A DNA stretch of 34,782 nt from Streptomyces sp. rh34 (GTDB lineage: Bacteria; Actinomycetota; Actinomycetes; Streptomycetales; Streptomycetaceae): assembly GCF_002551245.1 (NCBI RefSeq), contig NZ_NTGZ01000046.1, positions 1-34,782 on the forward strand, written 5' to 3'. Below the pieces are notes generated by a model that worked only from the letters and a program-made list of their open reading frames with translations, was not told the DNA's origin and searched no databases. Each line of letters opens with the position of its first letter. Within the stretch, counting starts at the first letter, position 1. Position numbers and translations under genes: made by a program. Shown here piece after piece: positions 26,043 through 34,204 of the stretch.

Positions 26043-27331
26043 TGCGCGCATCCAGCACACGCACGGTCCGCCGGCGGCTGGCCGGAGTCACCTTCCTGGT
26101 GGTGCCCGCCGTCCTGGTGTGGGTCTCGGTCTCCGTGTACGAGAAGGACTTCACCGACGACGCCACCGTCACCGTCCGCACCGGAGCGGTCGGCAACGAG
26201 ATGCACAACCACGCCGACGTGAAACTGCGCGGCGTCGTCATCGGGCAGGTCCGCTCCATCGCCACCGACGGCGACGGCGCCCGCCTCACCCTGGCCATCG
26301 ACCGGGACAAGCTCGACCAGGTCCCCGCCGACGTCACCGCCCAGATGCTGCCCACCACCCTCTTCGGCGCGCGGTTCGTCGCACTCGTACCACCCCGCAT
26401 CCCCACGGGCACCACCCTGCGCGCCGGGGCGGTCATCCCGCAGGACCGCTCCAGCAACGCCATCGAGCTGGAACAGGTCCTGGACAACGTCCTGCCGCTG
26501 CTGACCGCCGTGAAGCCCGAGAAGCTCTCCGCCACCCTCAACGCCGTCTCCCAGGCGCTGGAGGGACGAGGGGAACGCCTCGGCGAGACGCTGACCACGC
26601 TGGATGGCCACCTGAAGAAGTTCAACCCCCAACTCCCCACCCTCAACGCCGACATCAAGGAACTCGTCAAGGTGAGCACGCTCTACGCGGACGCCGCGCC
26701 GGACGTCCTCGACGCGCTGACCGACGCCACGGTCACCAGCTCCACCCTCGCCGACCAGGAGGCGCGGCTCGCCGGGCTCTACGGCACCACCACGGCCGCC
26801 GCGCAGGACGTCACCTCCTTCCTCCGGGAGAACAAGAACAACCTCATCCGGCTCTCCGCCGCCGGCCGGCCCTCCCTCGAACTCCTCGCCGAATACGCCG
26901 AGTCGTTCCCCTGCACGCTGCGCACCATGGCCGGGTTCGTGCCCGCCATGGACAAGGCGCTGGGCAAGGGAACCGACGAACCGGGGCTGCATGTGTCGAT
27001 CAAGTCCGTTCCCTCCAAGGGGAAATACGTTCCCGGCAAAGACACCCCGGTCTACAGCGCGAGCGGCGGGCCCGCCTGCTACTCGGTGCCGTACGTCGGC
27101 AAGCACGCCCCGACCGCCGACACCCGCCGGGCCGCCGACGTCACCGCGCCCCCGGCGGACGCGGGCGACGACGCCGACACCGGGCTCGGACTGCCCAACT
27201 CGCCGCAGGAGTCCCGGCTCGTCAACGAACTGGTCGCCCCCTCGCTGAAGGCCCGGCCGGGAGACCTGGCCGACTGGAGCAGTGTGCTGATCGGCCCGGC
27301 CTTCCGAGGTGCGGAGGTGAAGCTCAAGTGA
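26042..27331 (+). CDS. mceA: MceA-type MlaD-domain protein
   Basis: 429 aa. One N-terminal membrane helix (about 12-34) is followed by the MlaD domain (about 40-115; VKLRGVVIGQVRSI). Then comes a long helical region and the Mce C-terminal domain with two Cys (SFPCTLRTM, GPACYSV). Helical periodic Leu/Ala runs (residues 150-290) suit the tube-forming coiled coil of Mce proteins. The C-terminal tail is Pro/Asp-rich before an ALKLK-like end. The MceA position is assigned by order after the YrbE pair. In mycobacterial systems this subunit class contributes to the periplasmic conduit for lipids. ATG 26042 shares a base with the preceding stop. Confidence 0.93.
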   Translation: MRASSTRTVRRRLAGVTFLVVPAVLVWVSVSVYEKDFTDDATVTVRTGAVGNEMHNHADVKLRGVVIGQVRSIATDGDGARLTLAIDRDKLDQVPADVTAQMLPTTLFGARFVALVPPRIPTGTTLRAGAVIPQDRSSNAIELEQVLDNVLPLLTAVKPEKLSATLNAVSQALEGRGERLGETLTTLDGHLKKFNPQLPTLNADIKELVKVSTLYADAAPDVLDALTDATVTSSTLADQEARLAGLYGTTTAAAQDVTSFLRENKNNLIRLSAAGRPSLELLAEYAESFPCTLRTMAGFVPAMDKALGKGTDEPGLHVSIKSVPSKGKYVPGKDTPVYSASGGPACYSVPYVGKHAPTADTRRAADVTAPPADAGDDADTGLGLPNSPQESRLVNELVAPSLKARPGDLADWSSVLIGPAFRGAEVKLK

Positions 27332-28359
27332 AACGCCGCTCGCTCGCGGGACCGGTCACCAAGTCCCTCGTCTTCATCGTCGTCACCGTGCTGGCCACCA
27401 CCGTCCTCGGGCTCTCCATCGCCAACACGGGCGTCGGGGACACCACCACGTACAAGGCGAGATTCACCGACGCCACCGGCCTCATCCCCGGCGACAGCGT
27501 CCGGATCGCCGGAGTGAAGGTCGGCCAGGTCGAATCCGTGAAGGTCGCCGACCGGCGGGTCGCCGAGGTCGCCTTCGCCGTACGCAAGGGGCGCAGCCTT
27601 CCCGCCTCGGTGACGGCGTCCATCAAGTACCTCAACATGGTCGGCCAGCGGTACGTCGACCTCGACCGGGGCCCCGGACCCGTCGGCCGGGCCTTCGCGC
27701 CCGGGGACACCATCCCGCTCGCCCGCACGACCCCGGCCCTCGACCTCACCCAGCTCTTCAACGGCTTCCGGCCCCTCTTCGAAGGGCTGTCCCCGCCCGA
27801 CGTCAACCAGCTCGCCGGCTCCATCGTCCAGGTCCTCCAGGGCGAGGGCGGCACCGTCGACAGCATCCTGCGGCACGTCGGCTCGCTCACCACCACCGTC
27901 GCCGCGAAGGACAAGGTGATCGGTGAGGTGATCAAGAACCTCAACACGGTCCTCAAGACGGTCAACGACCGGGAGGCGGGCTTCGACGACCTCGTCGTCA
28001 CCCTCCAGAAGCTCGTCACCGGATTCTCGGGCGACCGCAAACCCCTCGGTGAGGCCGTCACCGCGATGGGCGCGCTCACCACCGTCACCGCCGACCTCTT
28101 CCAGGACGGCAGGAAGCCGCTCAAGGACGACATCCGCCATCTCGGACGACTCAGCGGACAGTTGGAGAAGGGCACTCCGCAGATCGAGAACTTCCTGCAG
28201 AAGACACCGGCCAAGATGGCGGCCATCAGCCGGCTGACGTCCTACGGATCGTGGCTCAACCTCTACCTCTGCGAAGCGAAGGTCAGCGGCGTCACCCACG
28301 ACGACGGCAGCAAGCCGCCGGGCGGCATCGCGATCACCCAACCGAGGTGCCTGGCATGA
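27328..28359 (+). CDS. mceB: MceB-type MlaD-domain protein
   Basis: 343 aa. Membrane helix about 13-32; MlaD domain about 38-115 (FTDATGLIPGDSVRIAGVKVGQVESV). A helical middle with regularly spaced Leu/Ile follows (KDKVIGEVIKNLNTVLKTV). The C-terminal Cys pair is LYLCEAKVS and QPRCLA, the second only three residues from the end. GTG 27328 overlaps the mceA stop (GTGA). A subunit of the periplasmic tube. Confidence 0.93.
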   Translation: MKRRSLAGPVTKSLVFIVVTVLATTVLGLSIANTGVGDTTTYKARFTDATGLIPGDSVRIAGVKVGQVESVKVADRRVAEVAFAVRKGRSLPASVTASIKYLNMVGQRYVDLDRGPGPVGRAFAPGDTIPLARTTPALDLTQLFNGFRPLFEGLSPPDVNQLAGSIVQVLQGEGGTVDSILRHVGSLTTTVAAKDKVIGEVIKNLNTVLKTVNDREAGFDDLVVTLQKLVTGFSGDRKPLGEAVTAMGALTTVTADLFQDGRKPLKDDIRHLGRLSGQLEKGTPQIENFLQKTPAKMAAISRLTSYGSWLNLYLCEAKVSGVTHDDGSKPPGGIAITQPRCLA

Positions 28360-29375
28360 GAATCACTCCCATCCGGGAACGCAACCCGGTCGCCGTCGCC
28401 CTCGTCGGGCTCCTCGTCCTGACCCTGCTCGGGCTCGCCGCCTGGCGCGCCGACTCCCTGCCCTTCGTCCAGGGCGGCACCTCCTACAGCGCCGACTTCA
28501 CCGAATCCGCCGGACTCGCCGACGGCGACGAGGTGCGCATCGCCGGAGTGAAGGTCGGCGAGGTCACCGCCGTCTCCCTCGACGGTGCGAAGGTCCGGGT
28601 CGACTTCCGGGTGAAGAACGCCTGGATCGGCGACTCCTCCACCGTGGGCATCGCCGTCAAGACCCTGCTCGGCGACAAGTACCTCGCCGTCGACCCCCTC
28701 GGCGACGCCCCGCAGGACCCCGGCTCCCGCATCACCGCGAGCCGCACCACCTCCCCGTACGACGTCACCCAGGCGTTCAACGGGCTCGGGGAGACCATCG
28801 GGGAGATCGACACCGAGCAGCTCGCCAAGAGCTTCGAGACGATCTCCGCCACCTTCAAGGACTCCCCGCCCCACGTCCGCAGCGCCGCCGACGGGCTCTC
28901 CGCCCTCTCCCGTACGGTCTCCGAACGCGACGCCCAGCTCGCCACCCTGCTCCGCAGCAGCAAGAAGCTCACCAAGACCCTCGCCGGGAAGAAGAGCAGC
29001 TTCGAAACGCTCCTGGAGGACGGGAACCTGCTGCTCGGCGAGATCCGGGCCCGCCGCGACTCCATCCACCTGCTGCTCACCGGCACCCGCGACCTCGGCA
29101 CCCAGCTCACCGGACTCGTCCGGGACAACGACAAACAGCTCGGGCCGACCCTGGAGTCCCTCGGCCGGGTCACCGCCGTCCTGGTCAAGAACCGCAAGAG
29201 CCTCGACAAGGTCCTCGCCATGACCGGCTCCTACAGCCGGCTCGTCGGCAACACCCTCGGCAACGGGCGCTGGTTCGACAACTACGTCTGCGGCGTCGTG
29301 CCCAAGAACTACCTCCCCGCCGGCACACCCCCGGCGACCGGATGCATGCCACCCCGGCAGCAAGGGGGCCGCTGA
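28356..29375 (+). CDS. mceC: MceC-type MlaD-domain protein
   Basis: 339 aa. A hydrophobic helix at 12-30 is followed by the MlaD domain (about 40-115; FTESAGLADGDEVRIAGVKVGEV), close in sequence to MceB (the IAGVKVG core is identical). A helical arm follows (SKKLTKTLAGKKSSFETLLEDG). The C-terminus has a Cys pair (NYVCGVVPK, TGCMPP) and a short basic tail. ATG 28356 overlaps the mceB stop (ATGA). Confidence 0.93.
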   Translation: MRITPIRERNPVAVALVGLLVLTLLGLAAWRADSLPFVQGGTSYSADFTESAGLADGDEVRIAGVKVGEVTAVSLDGAKVRVDFRVKNAWIGDSSTVGIAVKTLLGDKYLAVDPLGDAPQDPGSRITASRTTSPYDVTQAFNGLGETIGEIDTEQLAKSFETISATFKDSPPHVRSAADGLSALSRTVSERDAQLATLLRSSKKLTKTLAGKKSSFETLLEDGNLLLGEIRARRDSIHLLLTGTRDLGTQLTGLVRDNDKQLGPTLESLGRVTAVLVKNRKSLDKVLAMTGSYSRLVGNTLGNGRWFDNYVCGVVPKNYLPAGTPPATGCMPPRQQGGR

Positions 29376-29376
29376 C

Positions 29377-30543
29377 ATGAGACGCACCCGCATCATCGGC
29401 ATCACCGCCGGCCTCGCCCTCGTCGCCGTCGCGGCCGCCACCGGCGTGAGCGCCCTGGAGGAGGACGGGAAGACCACCGTCACCGCCTACTTCGAACGCG
29501 CCACCGGCGTCTACGCCGGATCCGACCTGCGAATCCTCGGCGTCAAGGTCGGCACCGTCGCATCCGTCGAGCCCCGCGGCGAGGAGGTGAAAGTCGTGCT
29601 GCGCCTCGACCGGGGCATCGACGTCCCCCAGGACGCCCACGCCGTCGTCGTCGCCCCCAGCCTCGTCGCCGACCGCTACGTCCAGCTCGCCCCGGCCTAC
29701 GACGGCGGCCCCCGGCTCGCCGACGACGCGGTCCTGCCCGCCGCCCGCAACGCCACCCCCGTCGAGGTCGACGAGCTGTACGCCTCCATCACCGAACTCT
29801 CCACCGCGCTCGGCCCGAACGGGGCCAACGCCGACGGGGCGCTCGCCCGGCTCCTGGACACCGGGGCGAAGAACCTCGACGGCAACGGCAAGGCCATCGG
29901 GGACTCCATCGAGCAGTTCGGCAAGGCCACCAAGACGCTCGACAAGAGCAGCGGCGACCTGTTCGACACCCTCGCCCACCTCCAGACCTTCACCACCATG
30001 CTCAAGGAGAACGACGGCAACGTCCGCAGCGCCGAGCAGCAGCTCAACACGGTCACCTCCTTCCTCGCCGACGACAAGAAGAACCTCAGCGCGGCCCTCA
30101 AGGAACTCGGCACCGCCCTCGGCCAGGTCAAGACGTTCATCGCCAAGAACCGCGGAGCGCTCAAGAAGAACGTCGAGGCGCTGGTGCCCGTCACCCAGGC
30201 GCTCGTCGACCAGCGCGCCTCGCTCGCCGAGGCGATGGATACCCTCCCGCTCGCCGCGGGCAACGTCCTGGGCGCCTACGACCCCGCCAACCGCACCCTC
30301 AACGGGCGCACCAACCTCAACGAACTGTCCATGGGCGGACCGCTCGTCGACCCCGGGGCCGCCTCCGCCGCCGGCCGGCTCACCGGGCTCGCCCCCGTCG
30401 ACGCGACCCGCCGCGAGGCCCTGCCCGTCCTGCCGCTCCCGGAGGTCGGCACGGTCTACGGCACCCCCGGGAAGAAGCCCGTCGAGCAGTCCGGGAAGCA
30501 GACCGCCAAGCAGCGCGGCAAGCAGAAGGGGGCGCGAGGATGA
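29377..30543 (+). CDS. mceD: MceD-type MlaD-domain protein
   Basis: 388 aa. N-terminal helix about 7-26, then the MlaD domain (about 32-108; ATGVYAGSDLRILGVKVGTV), the helical arm (about 130-290) and a C-terminal tail rich in Lys/Gln/Gly (KKPVEQSGKQTAKQRGKQKG). It has no Cys at all, unlike MceA, B, C and F. ATG 29377 begins one base after the mceC stop, and AAGGGGG lies upstream. The Lys-rich tail may interact with acidic wall polymers or lipids (inference). Confidence 0.93.
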   Translation: MRRTRIIGITAGLALVAVAAATGVSALEEDGKTTVTAYFERATGVYAGSDLRILGVKVGTVASVEPRGEEVKVVLRLDRGIDVPQDAHAVVVAPSLVADRYVQLAPAYDGGPRLADDAVLPAARNATPVEVDELYASITELSTALGPNGANADGALARLLDTGAKNLDGNGKAIGDSIEQFGKATKTLDKSSGDLFDTLAHLQTFTTMLKENDGNVRSAEQQLNTVTSFLADDKKNLSAALKELGTALGQVKTFIAKNRGALKKNVEALVPVTQALVDQRASLAEAMDTLPLAAGNVLGAYDPANRTLNGRTNLNELSMGGPLVDPGAASAAGRLTGLAPVDATRREALPVLPLPEVGTVYGTPGKKPVEQSGKQTAKQRGKQKGARG

Positions 30544-31763
30544 ACGACGACGACCGGCGCAGACCCGTCGCACGGGCGGCACTCGGAGCCGTGGCCCTGC
30601 TCGCCACCGGCGCGCTGATCGCCGTGGTCGTGGTCCGCCCCGACGGCCCCTCCTTCACCGGCATCGAACAGATACCCCTGCCCGGCGGCGCGGACCTCGG
30701 CGACCGGCCGTACGAGGTCACCGCCGAGTTCGGCGACGTCCTCAGCCTCGCGCCGCAGTCCTCGGTCAAGGTCAACGACGTGGCCGTGGGACGCGTCACG
30801 AAGATCGCGCTGGCCCCGGACGGCTGGCGGGCCCGGGTCACCATGCGGGTCAACGGGGAGATCGAACTCCCCGCGAACTCCTACGCCCGCCTCGAACAGT
30901 CCAGCCTGCTCGGCGAGAAGTTCATCCAGCTCGCCCCGCCCCCCGAGGGCACCGCACGCGGGTCGCTCGCCGCCGGCGGCCGCATCCCGCACTCCCGCAC
31001 CAACCGGAACCCGGAGGTCGAAGAGGTCTTCGGCGCCCTGTCCCTGCTCCTCAACGGGGGTGGCGTCCAGCAGCTCAAGACCATCACCACCGAGCTCAAC
31101 AAGGCGCTCGCCGGGCAGGAGCCGCAGATCCGCTCCATGCTCAACCGGGTCGACACCCTCGTGACCAACCTGGACGAGAACAAGGGCGACATCACCAAGG
31201 CCCTGGACGGCGTCAACCGCCTCGCCGCCACCCTCGCCACGCGCAAGCAGGACGTCGGCACGGTCCTCACCGGGCTCAGCCCCGGACTCAAGGTCCTGGA
31301 GAAACAGCGCGGCTCGCTGCTGACCATGCTGCGCTCCCTCGACACCCTCTCCACCGTGGCGGTCGACACGATCAACCGGAGCAAAGCCGACATGATCGCC
31401 GACCTCAAGGCGCTCGCCCCCACCCTCAAGGCGCTCGCCGACTCCGGCCAGGACCTCCCCGACTCCCTCCAGGTGCTGTTGACCTACCCGTTCACGGACG
31501 AGGTGCTGCGCGGCGTCAAGGGCGACTACCTCAACGTCTACCTGGACGTGACGGCCCTGCCCGGTACGCAGATCATCCCCGCGCTGACCCCGGATCCTCC
31601 CGGGATCCCGCTGCCCCCGGCCGAGGACGAGGGCGCGGCCGTCCGGGGCGCACTGCCCCTGCCGCTGCCCGCCGTGCCGGGAACGCCGAAGCCCGACGCC
31701 TCCGGAACGTCGAAGACGGCCGCGCCCGAGGCGTCGAGGCCGGAGAAGGAGGCGACACCGTGA
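30540..31763 (+). CDS. mceE: MceE-type MlaD-domain protein, without lipobox
   Basis: 407 aa. The signature segment IEQIPLPGGADLG (about 41-53) leads into the MlaD domain (about 58-135), as in MceE/LprK proteins. In mycobacteria this subunit is a lipoprotein with an N-terminal lipobox. Here the N-terminus (basic MNDDDRRRPVARA, hydrophobic ALGAVALLATGALIAVVVV) has no Cys, nor does any other part of the protein. It would therefore be anchored as a simple membrane helix. A Pro/Ala/Glu-rich tail (about 350-407) follows the helical region. ATG 30540 overlaps the mceD stop. Confidence 0.92.
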   Translation: MNDDDRRRPVARAALGAVALLATGALIAVVVVRPDGPSFTGIEQIPLPGGADLGDRPYEVTAEFGDVLSLAPQSSVKVNDVAVGRVTKIALAPDGWRARVTMRVNGEIELPANSYARLEQSSLLGEKFIQLAPPPEGTARGSLAAGGRIPHSRTNRNPEVEEVFGALSLLLNGGGVQQLKTITTELNKALAGQEPQIRSMLNRVDTLVTNLDENKGDITKALDGVNRLAATLATRKQDVGTVLTGLSPGLKVLEKQRGSLLTMLRSLDTLSTVAVDTINRSKADMIADLKALAPTLKALADSGQDLPDSLQVLLTYPFTDEVLRGVKGDYLNVYLDVTALPGTQIIPALTPDPPGIPLPPAEDEGAAVRGALPLPLPAVPGTPKPDASGTSKTAAPEASRPEKEATP

Positions 31764-32995
31764 TCACCCTCTCCATCCGGCTGAAGAACCTCGCCTTCCT
31801 CGTCATCGCCGTTCTGGTCCTCGGCTACCTGGGCGTGCGGTACGCCGATCTCGGCCACTACGTCGGACTGCGCAGCTACTACACCGTCACGGTCCAGCTT
31901 CCGCAGACGGGCGGTCTGTACACCCACTCCAACGTCACCTACCGGGGCGTCTCCGTGGGCCGCGTCGGCCCCATCGAGCTGACCGGGGACGGCGTCGAGG
32001 CCGAACTGCGGATCGAGAACGACGCGCCGCCGATCCCGGACAGCCTCACCGCCGTCGTCGCGAACCTCTCGGCGGTCGGCGAGCAGTACGTCGATCTGCG
32101 GCCCACCCGCGAGGACGGCCCCTTCCTGGGCAACGGCTCGGTGATCGACGAGGCCGACACCACCATCCCCGCACCCCCCACCGACGTCCTCACCAGCGTC
32201 GACGACCTGGCGAGCTCCGTGGACCTGGAAAGCCTGCGGACCGTCGTCGAGGAGTTCGGGGCCGCCTTCGAGGGGCGCGGCGACGACCTCCAGGTCCTGC
32301 TGGACACCAGCGGTGACTTCATCGAGGCCGCGGACAAGGCCCTGCCGGTCACCACCCGGCTGATGGCCGACGGCGAGCGCGTCCTGCGCACCCAGGCCGA
32401 ACAGGGGCAGGCACTCAAGGGCTTCGCCTCGGGGGCCAAGGAACTGGCCGCCGAACTCAAGGGCTCCGACGCCGACCTGCGCCGCCTCATCGCGACCACC
32501 CCGGACGCCGCCGTCCAGATCAGCGGACTGCTGCGCGACCTGGACCCCGCCTTCGGTGTCGTCGTCGCCAACCTCCTCACCACTTCGGAAGTCGCCGTCA
32601 CCCGTCAACGAGGCCTGGAGGAACTCCTCGTGAAGCTGCCCGCCGTCGCCGCCGCCGGAGCGAGCGCGGTCGACGACGACGGCGCCCGGTTCGGGATGTC
32701 CGTCACCTTCTTCGAACCGCTGCCCTGCACCGCGGGCTACGGCGGCACGGTCTACCGCAACGGCCTCAACACCTCGGACGGACCCGCCGTGAACACCGCC
32801 GCCCGCTGCACGTCCTCGCCCGGCACCGGCATCAACGTCCGGGGCAGCGCCAACGCCCCCAAGGGCGGCCCGGTGCCGGAACCAGCCGTTCCGGGCAAGA
32901 TGAAGCTGCCCGGAACGACGGACTCCGGTTCCGCGCCCGCACAGCCGCCGGCCGAGGGCATGGCCGGGCTGCTGGGTCTGGAAGGCGGCTCATGA
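31760..32995 (+). CDS. mceF: MceF-type MlaD-domain protein
   Basis: 411 aa. Membrane helix about 10-27; MlaD domain about 38-115 (TGGLYTHSNVTYRGVSVGRVGPIELT), with the helical arm to about 290. The C-terminal segment carries two Cys (PLPCTAGYG, AARCTSS) and a Pro-rich tail ending in LLGLEGGS. GTG 31760 overlaps the mceE stop (GTGA). It is the sixth and last Mce protein, completing the usual A-F set. Confidence 0.93.
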   Translation: MITLSIRLKNLAFLVIAVLVLGYLGVRYADLGHYVGLRSYYTVTVQLPQTGGLYTHSNVTYRGVSVGRVGPIELTGDGVEAELRIENDAPPIPDSLTAVVANLSAVGEQYVDLRPTREDGPFLGNGSVIDEADTTIPAPPTDVLTSVDDLASSVDLESLRTVVEEFGAAFEGRGDDLQVLLDTSGDFIEAADKALPVTTRLMADGERVLRTQAEQGQALKGFASGAKELAAELKGSDADLRRLIATTPDAAVQISGLLRDLDPAFGVVVANLLTTSEVAVTRQRGLEELLVKLPAVAAAGASAVDDDGARFGMSVTFFEPLPCTAGYGGTVYRNGLNTSDGPAVNTAARCTSSPGTGINVRGSANAPKGGPVPEPAVPGKMKLPGTTDSGSAPAQPPAEGMAGLLGLEGGS

Positions 32996-33513
32996 CCTCC
33001 CGCACCCGCCGCCGGGCCGGCTGGGCCGTCCTGCTCGTCGCCGCCCTGCTCTGCGGCCTGGGCGCCTGGTCGTACGGGCAGGCGCGCGGCGACCGCTCCC
33101 TGTCCTACGCGAAGGCCCGCGACGCGGCCCTGGCCGACGGCGAGCGGCACCTCGCGACGCTGAACAGCCTGGACGGCGAGAACGCGAAGCGGGTCGACGA
33201 CGGTCTACGGGCCTGGCTGGACTCCTCCACGGGGCCGCTGCGCGACCAGCTGAAGCGGACCCGGAAAGCCGACGCGAAGTCCCTGACGACCGCGGGTGAC
33301 ACGGCCCGGGGCAAGGTCACGTCGGCGGCGCTGACCGCACTGGACGAGCGCACGGGCACCGCGGAGCTGATCGCCACCGTGGACGTCGAGGTCACCCCGC
33401 GCTCCGGCGCGGCCGGCACCCAGCGCAAGCGGTTCGGGGCGACCCTCGCCCGTACGGCCGACGGCTGGAAGGTCAAGGCGCTCACAGCGATCGGAACGGG
33501 AGGCGGCCGATGA
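32992..33513 (+). CDS. Mce-associated (Mas) membrane protein 1
   Basis: 173 aa. A basic N-terminus ([10 protein letters not shown]) and one helix (about 10-30) are followed by an extracytoplasmic domain with a coiled N-terminal part and a beta-rich NTF2-like C-terminal half (GTAELIATVDVEV, RKRFGATLARTADGWKVKAL). This is the standard Mas layout. The single Cys (LLC) lacks a lipobox context. ATG 32992 overlaps the mceF stop. Mas proteins stabilise Mce complexes in mycobacteria. Confidence 0.9.
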   Translation: MTSRTRRRAGWAVLLVAALLCGLGAWSYGQARGDRSLSYAKARDAALADGERHLATLNSLDGENAKRVDDGLRAWLDSSTGPLRDQLKRTRKADAKSLTTAGDTARGKVTSAALTALDERTGTAELIATVDVEVTPRSGAAGTQRKRFGATLARTADGWKVKALTAIGTGGGR

Positions 33514-34145
33514 GAACGCGGGGAGGAACGACCACGGTGGACGACACGGCCACGGACGTGACGAACGTATCGGACCCGACGGACGCCACGGCGGAGACGG
33601 CCGCGATGGAGCCGACGGACGTGACGGATGCGACGGACGTGTCCCGCCGCCGGTGGCCACGCGTCCTCGGCACACTGCTGACGGTCGCCCTGATCGCCAC
33701 GGGCGGCGCCCTGTACGCCGAGGGACGCCACCTGCGGGACACCCCGGCCACGGCGAACCTCGCGCTCACCGACGCGGAGGCGACCGCCCGGGTCACCGGT
33801 GACGTCAGCAGCGCGCTCGGGAAGATCTTCTCGTACGGTCCCGGGGCCACCGCCGTGACCAGGGCGGCGGCGAAGGAGGTCCTGGCGGGCAAGGCGCTCC
33901 AGCAGTACGCGGCGCTGTTCGGCCAGGTCGAGCGGCAGTCCGCCGACCAGAAGCTGACGCTCACCACCGAGGTCGTCCGGGCCGGGGTGACCCGGCTGAC
34001 CGGCAGCAGCGCCCACCTCCTGGTCTTCCTCGACCAGGTCTACGAGCGCAGGGGCCGCGCCCCCACCACCGCCTCCGCGCAGCTCACGGTGACCGCGGAA
34101 CTGCGCGACGGGCGCTGGTGGATCGTCAAGATCGGCTCCACGTGA
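33510..34145 (+). CDS. Mce-associated (Mas) membrane protein 2
   Basis: 211 aa. The N-terminal 45 residues are a low-complexity Thr/Asp stretch (TDVTNVSDPTDATAE, TDVTDATDV). A membrane helix (about 50-70) and a Mas-type extracytoplasmic domain (about 75-211) follow, ending WWIVKIGST. ATG 33510 overlaps the previous stop (ATGA) and follows GGGAGGCGG. An in-frame GTG at 33537 with GGGAGGAAC upstream is an alternative start that would still include most of the Thr/Asp region. It is cytoplasmic before the helix, so that tail faces inward. Confidence 0.88.
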   Translation: MRTRGGTTTVDDTATDVTNVSDPTDATAETAAMEPTDVTDATDVSRRRWPRVLGTLLTVALIATGGALYAEGRHLRDTPATANLALTDAEATARVTGDVSSALGKIFSYGPGATAVTRAAAKEVLAGKALQQYAALFGQVERQSADQKLTLTTEVVRAGVTRLTGSSAHLLVFLDQVYERRGRAPTTASAQLTVTAELRDGRWWIVKIGST

Positions 34146-34204
34146 CGGCGGGCCGGAAGCGATGGCGCACCGGTCCGGTTCGGCAGGCAGGGGAGAGGCA
34201 GCAC

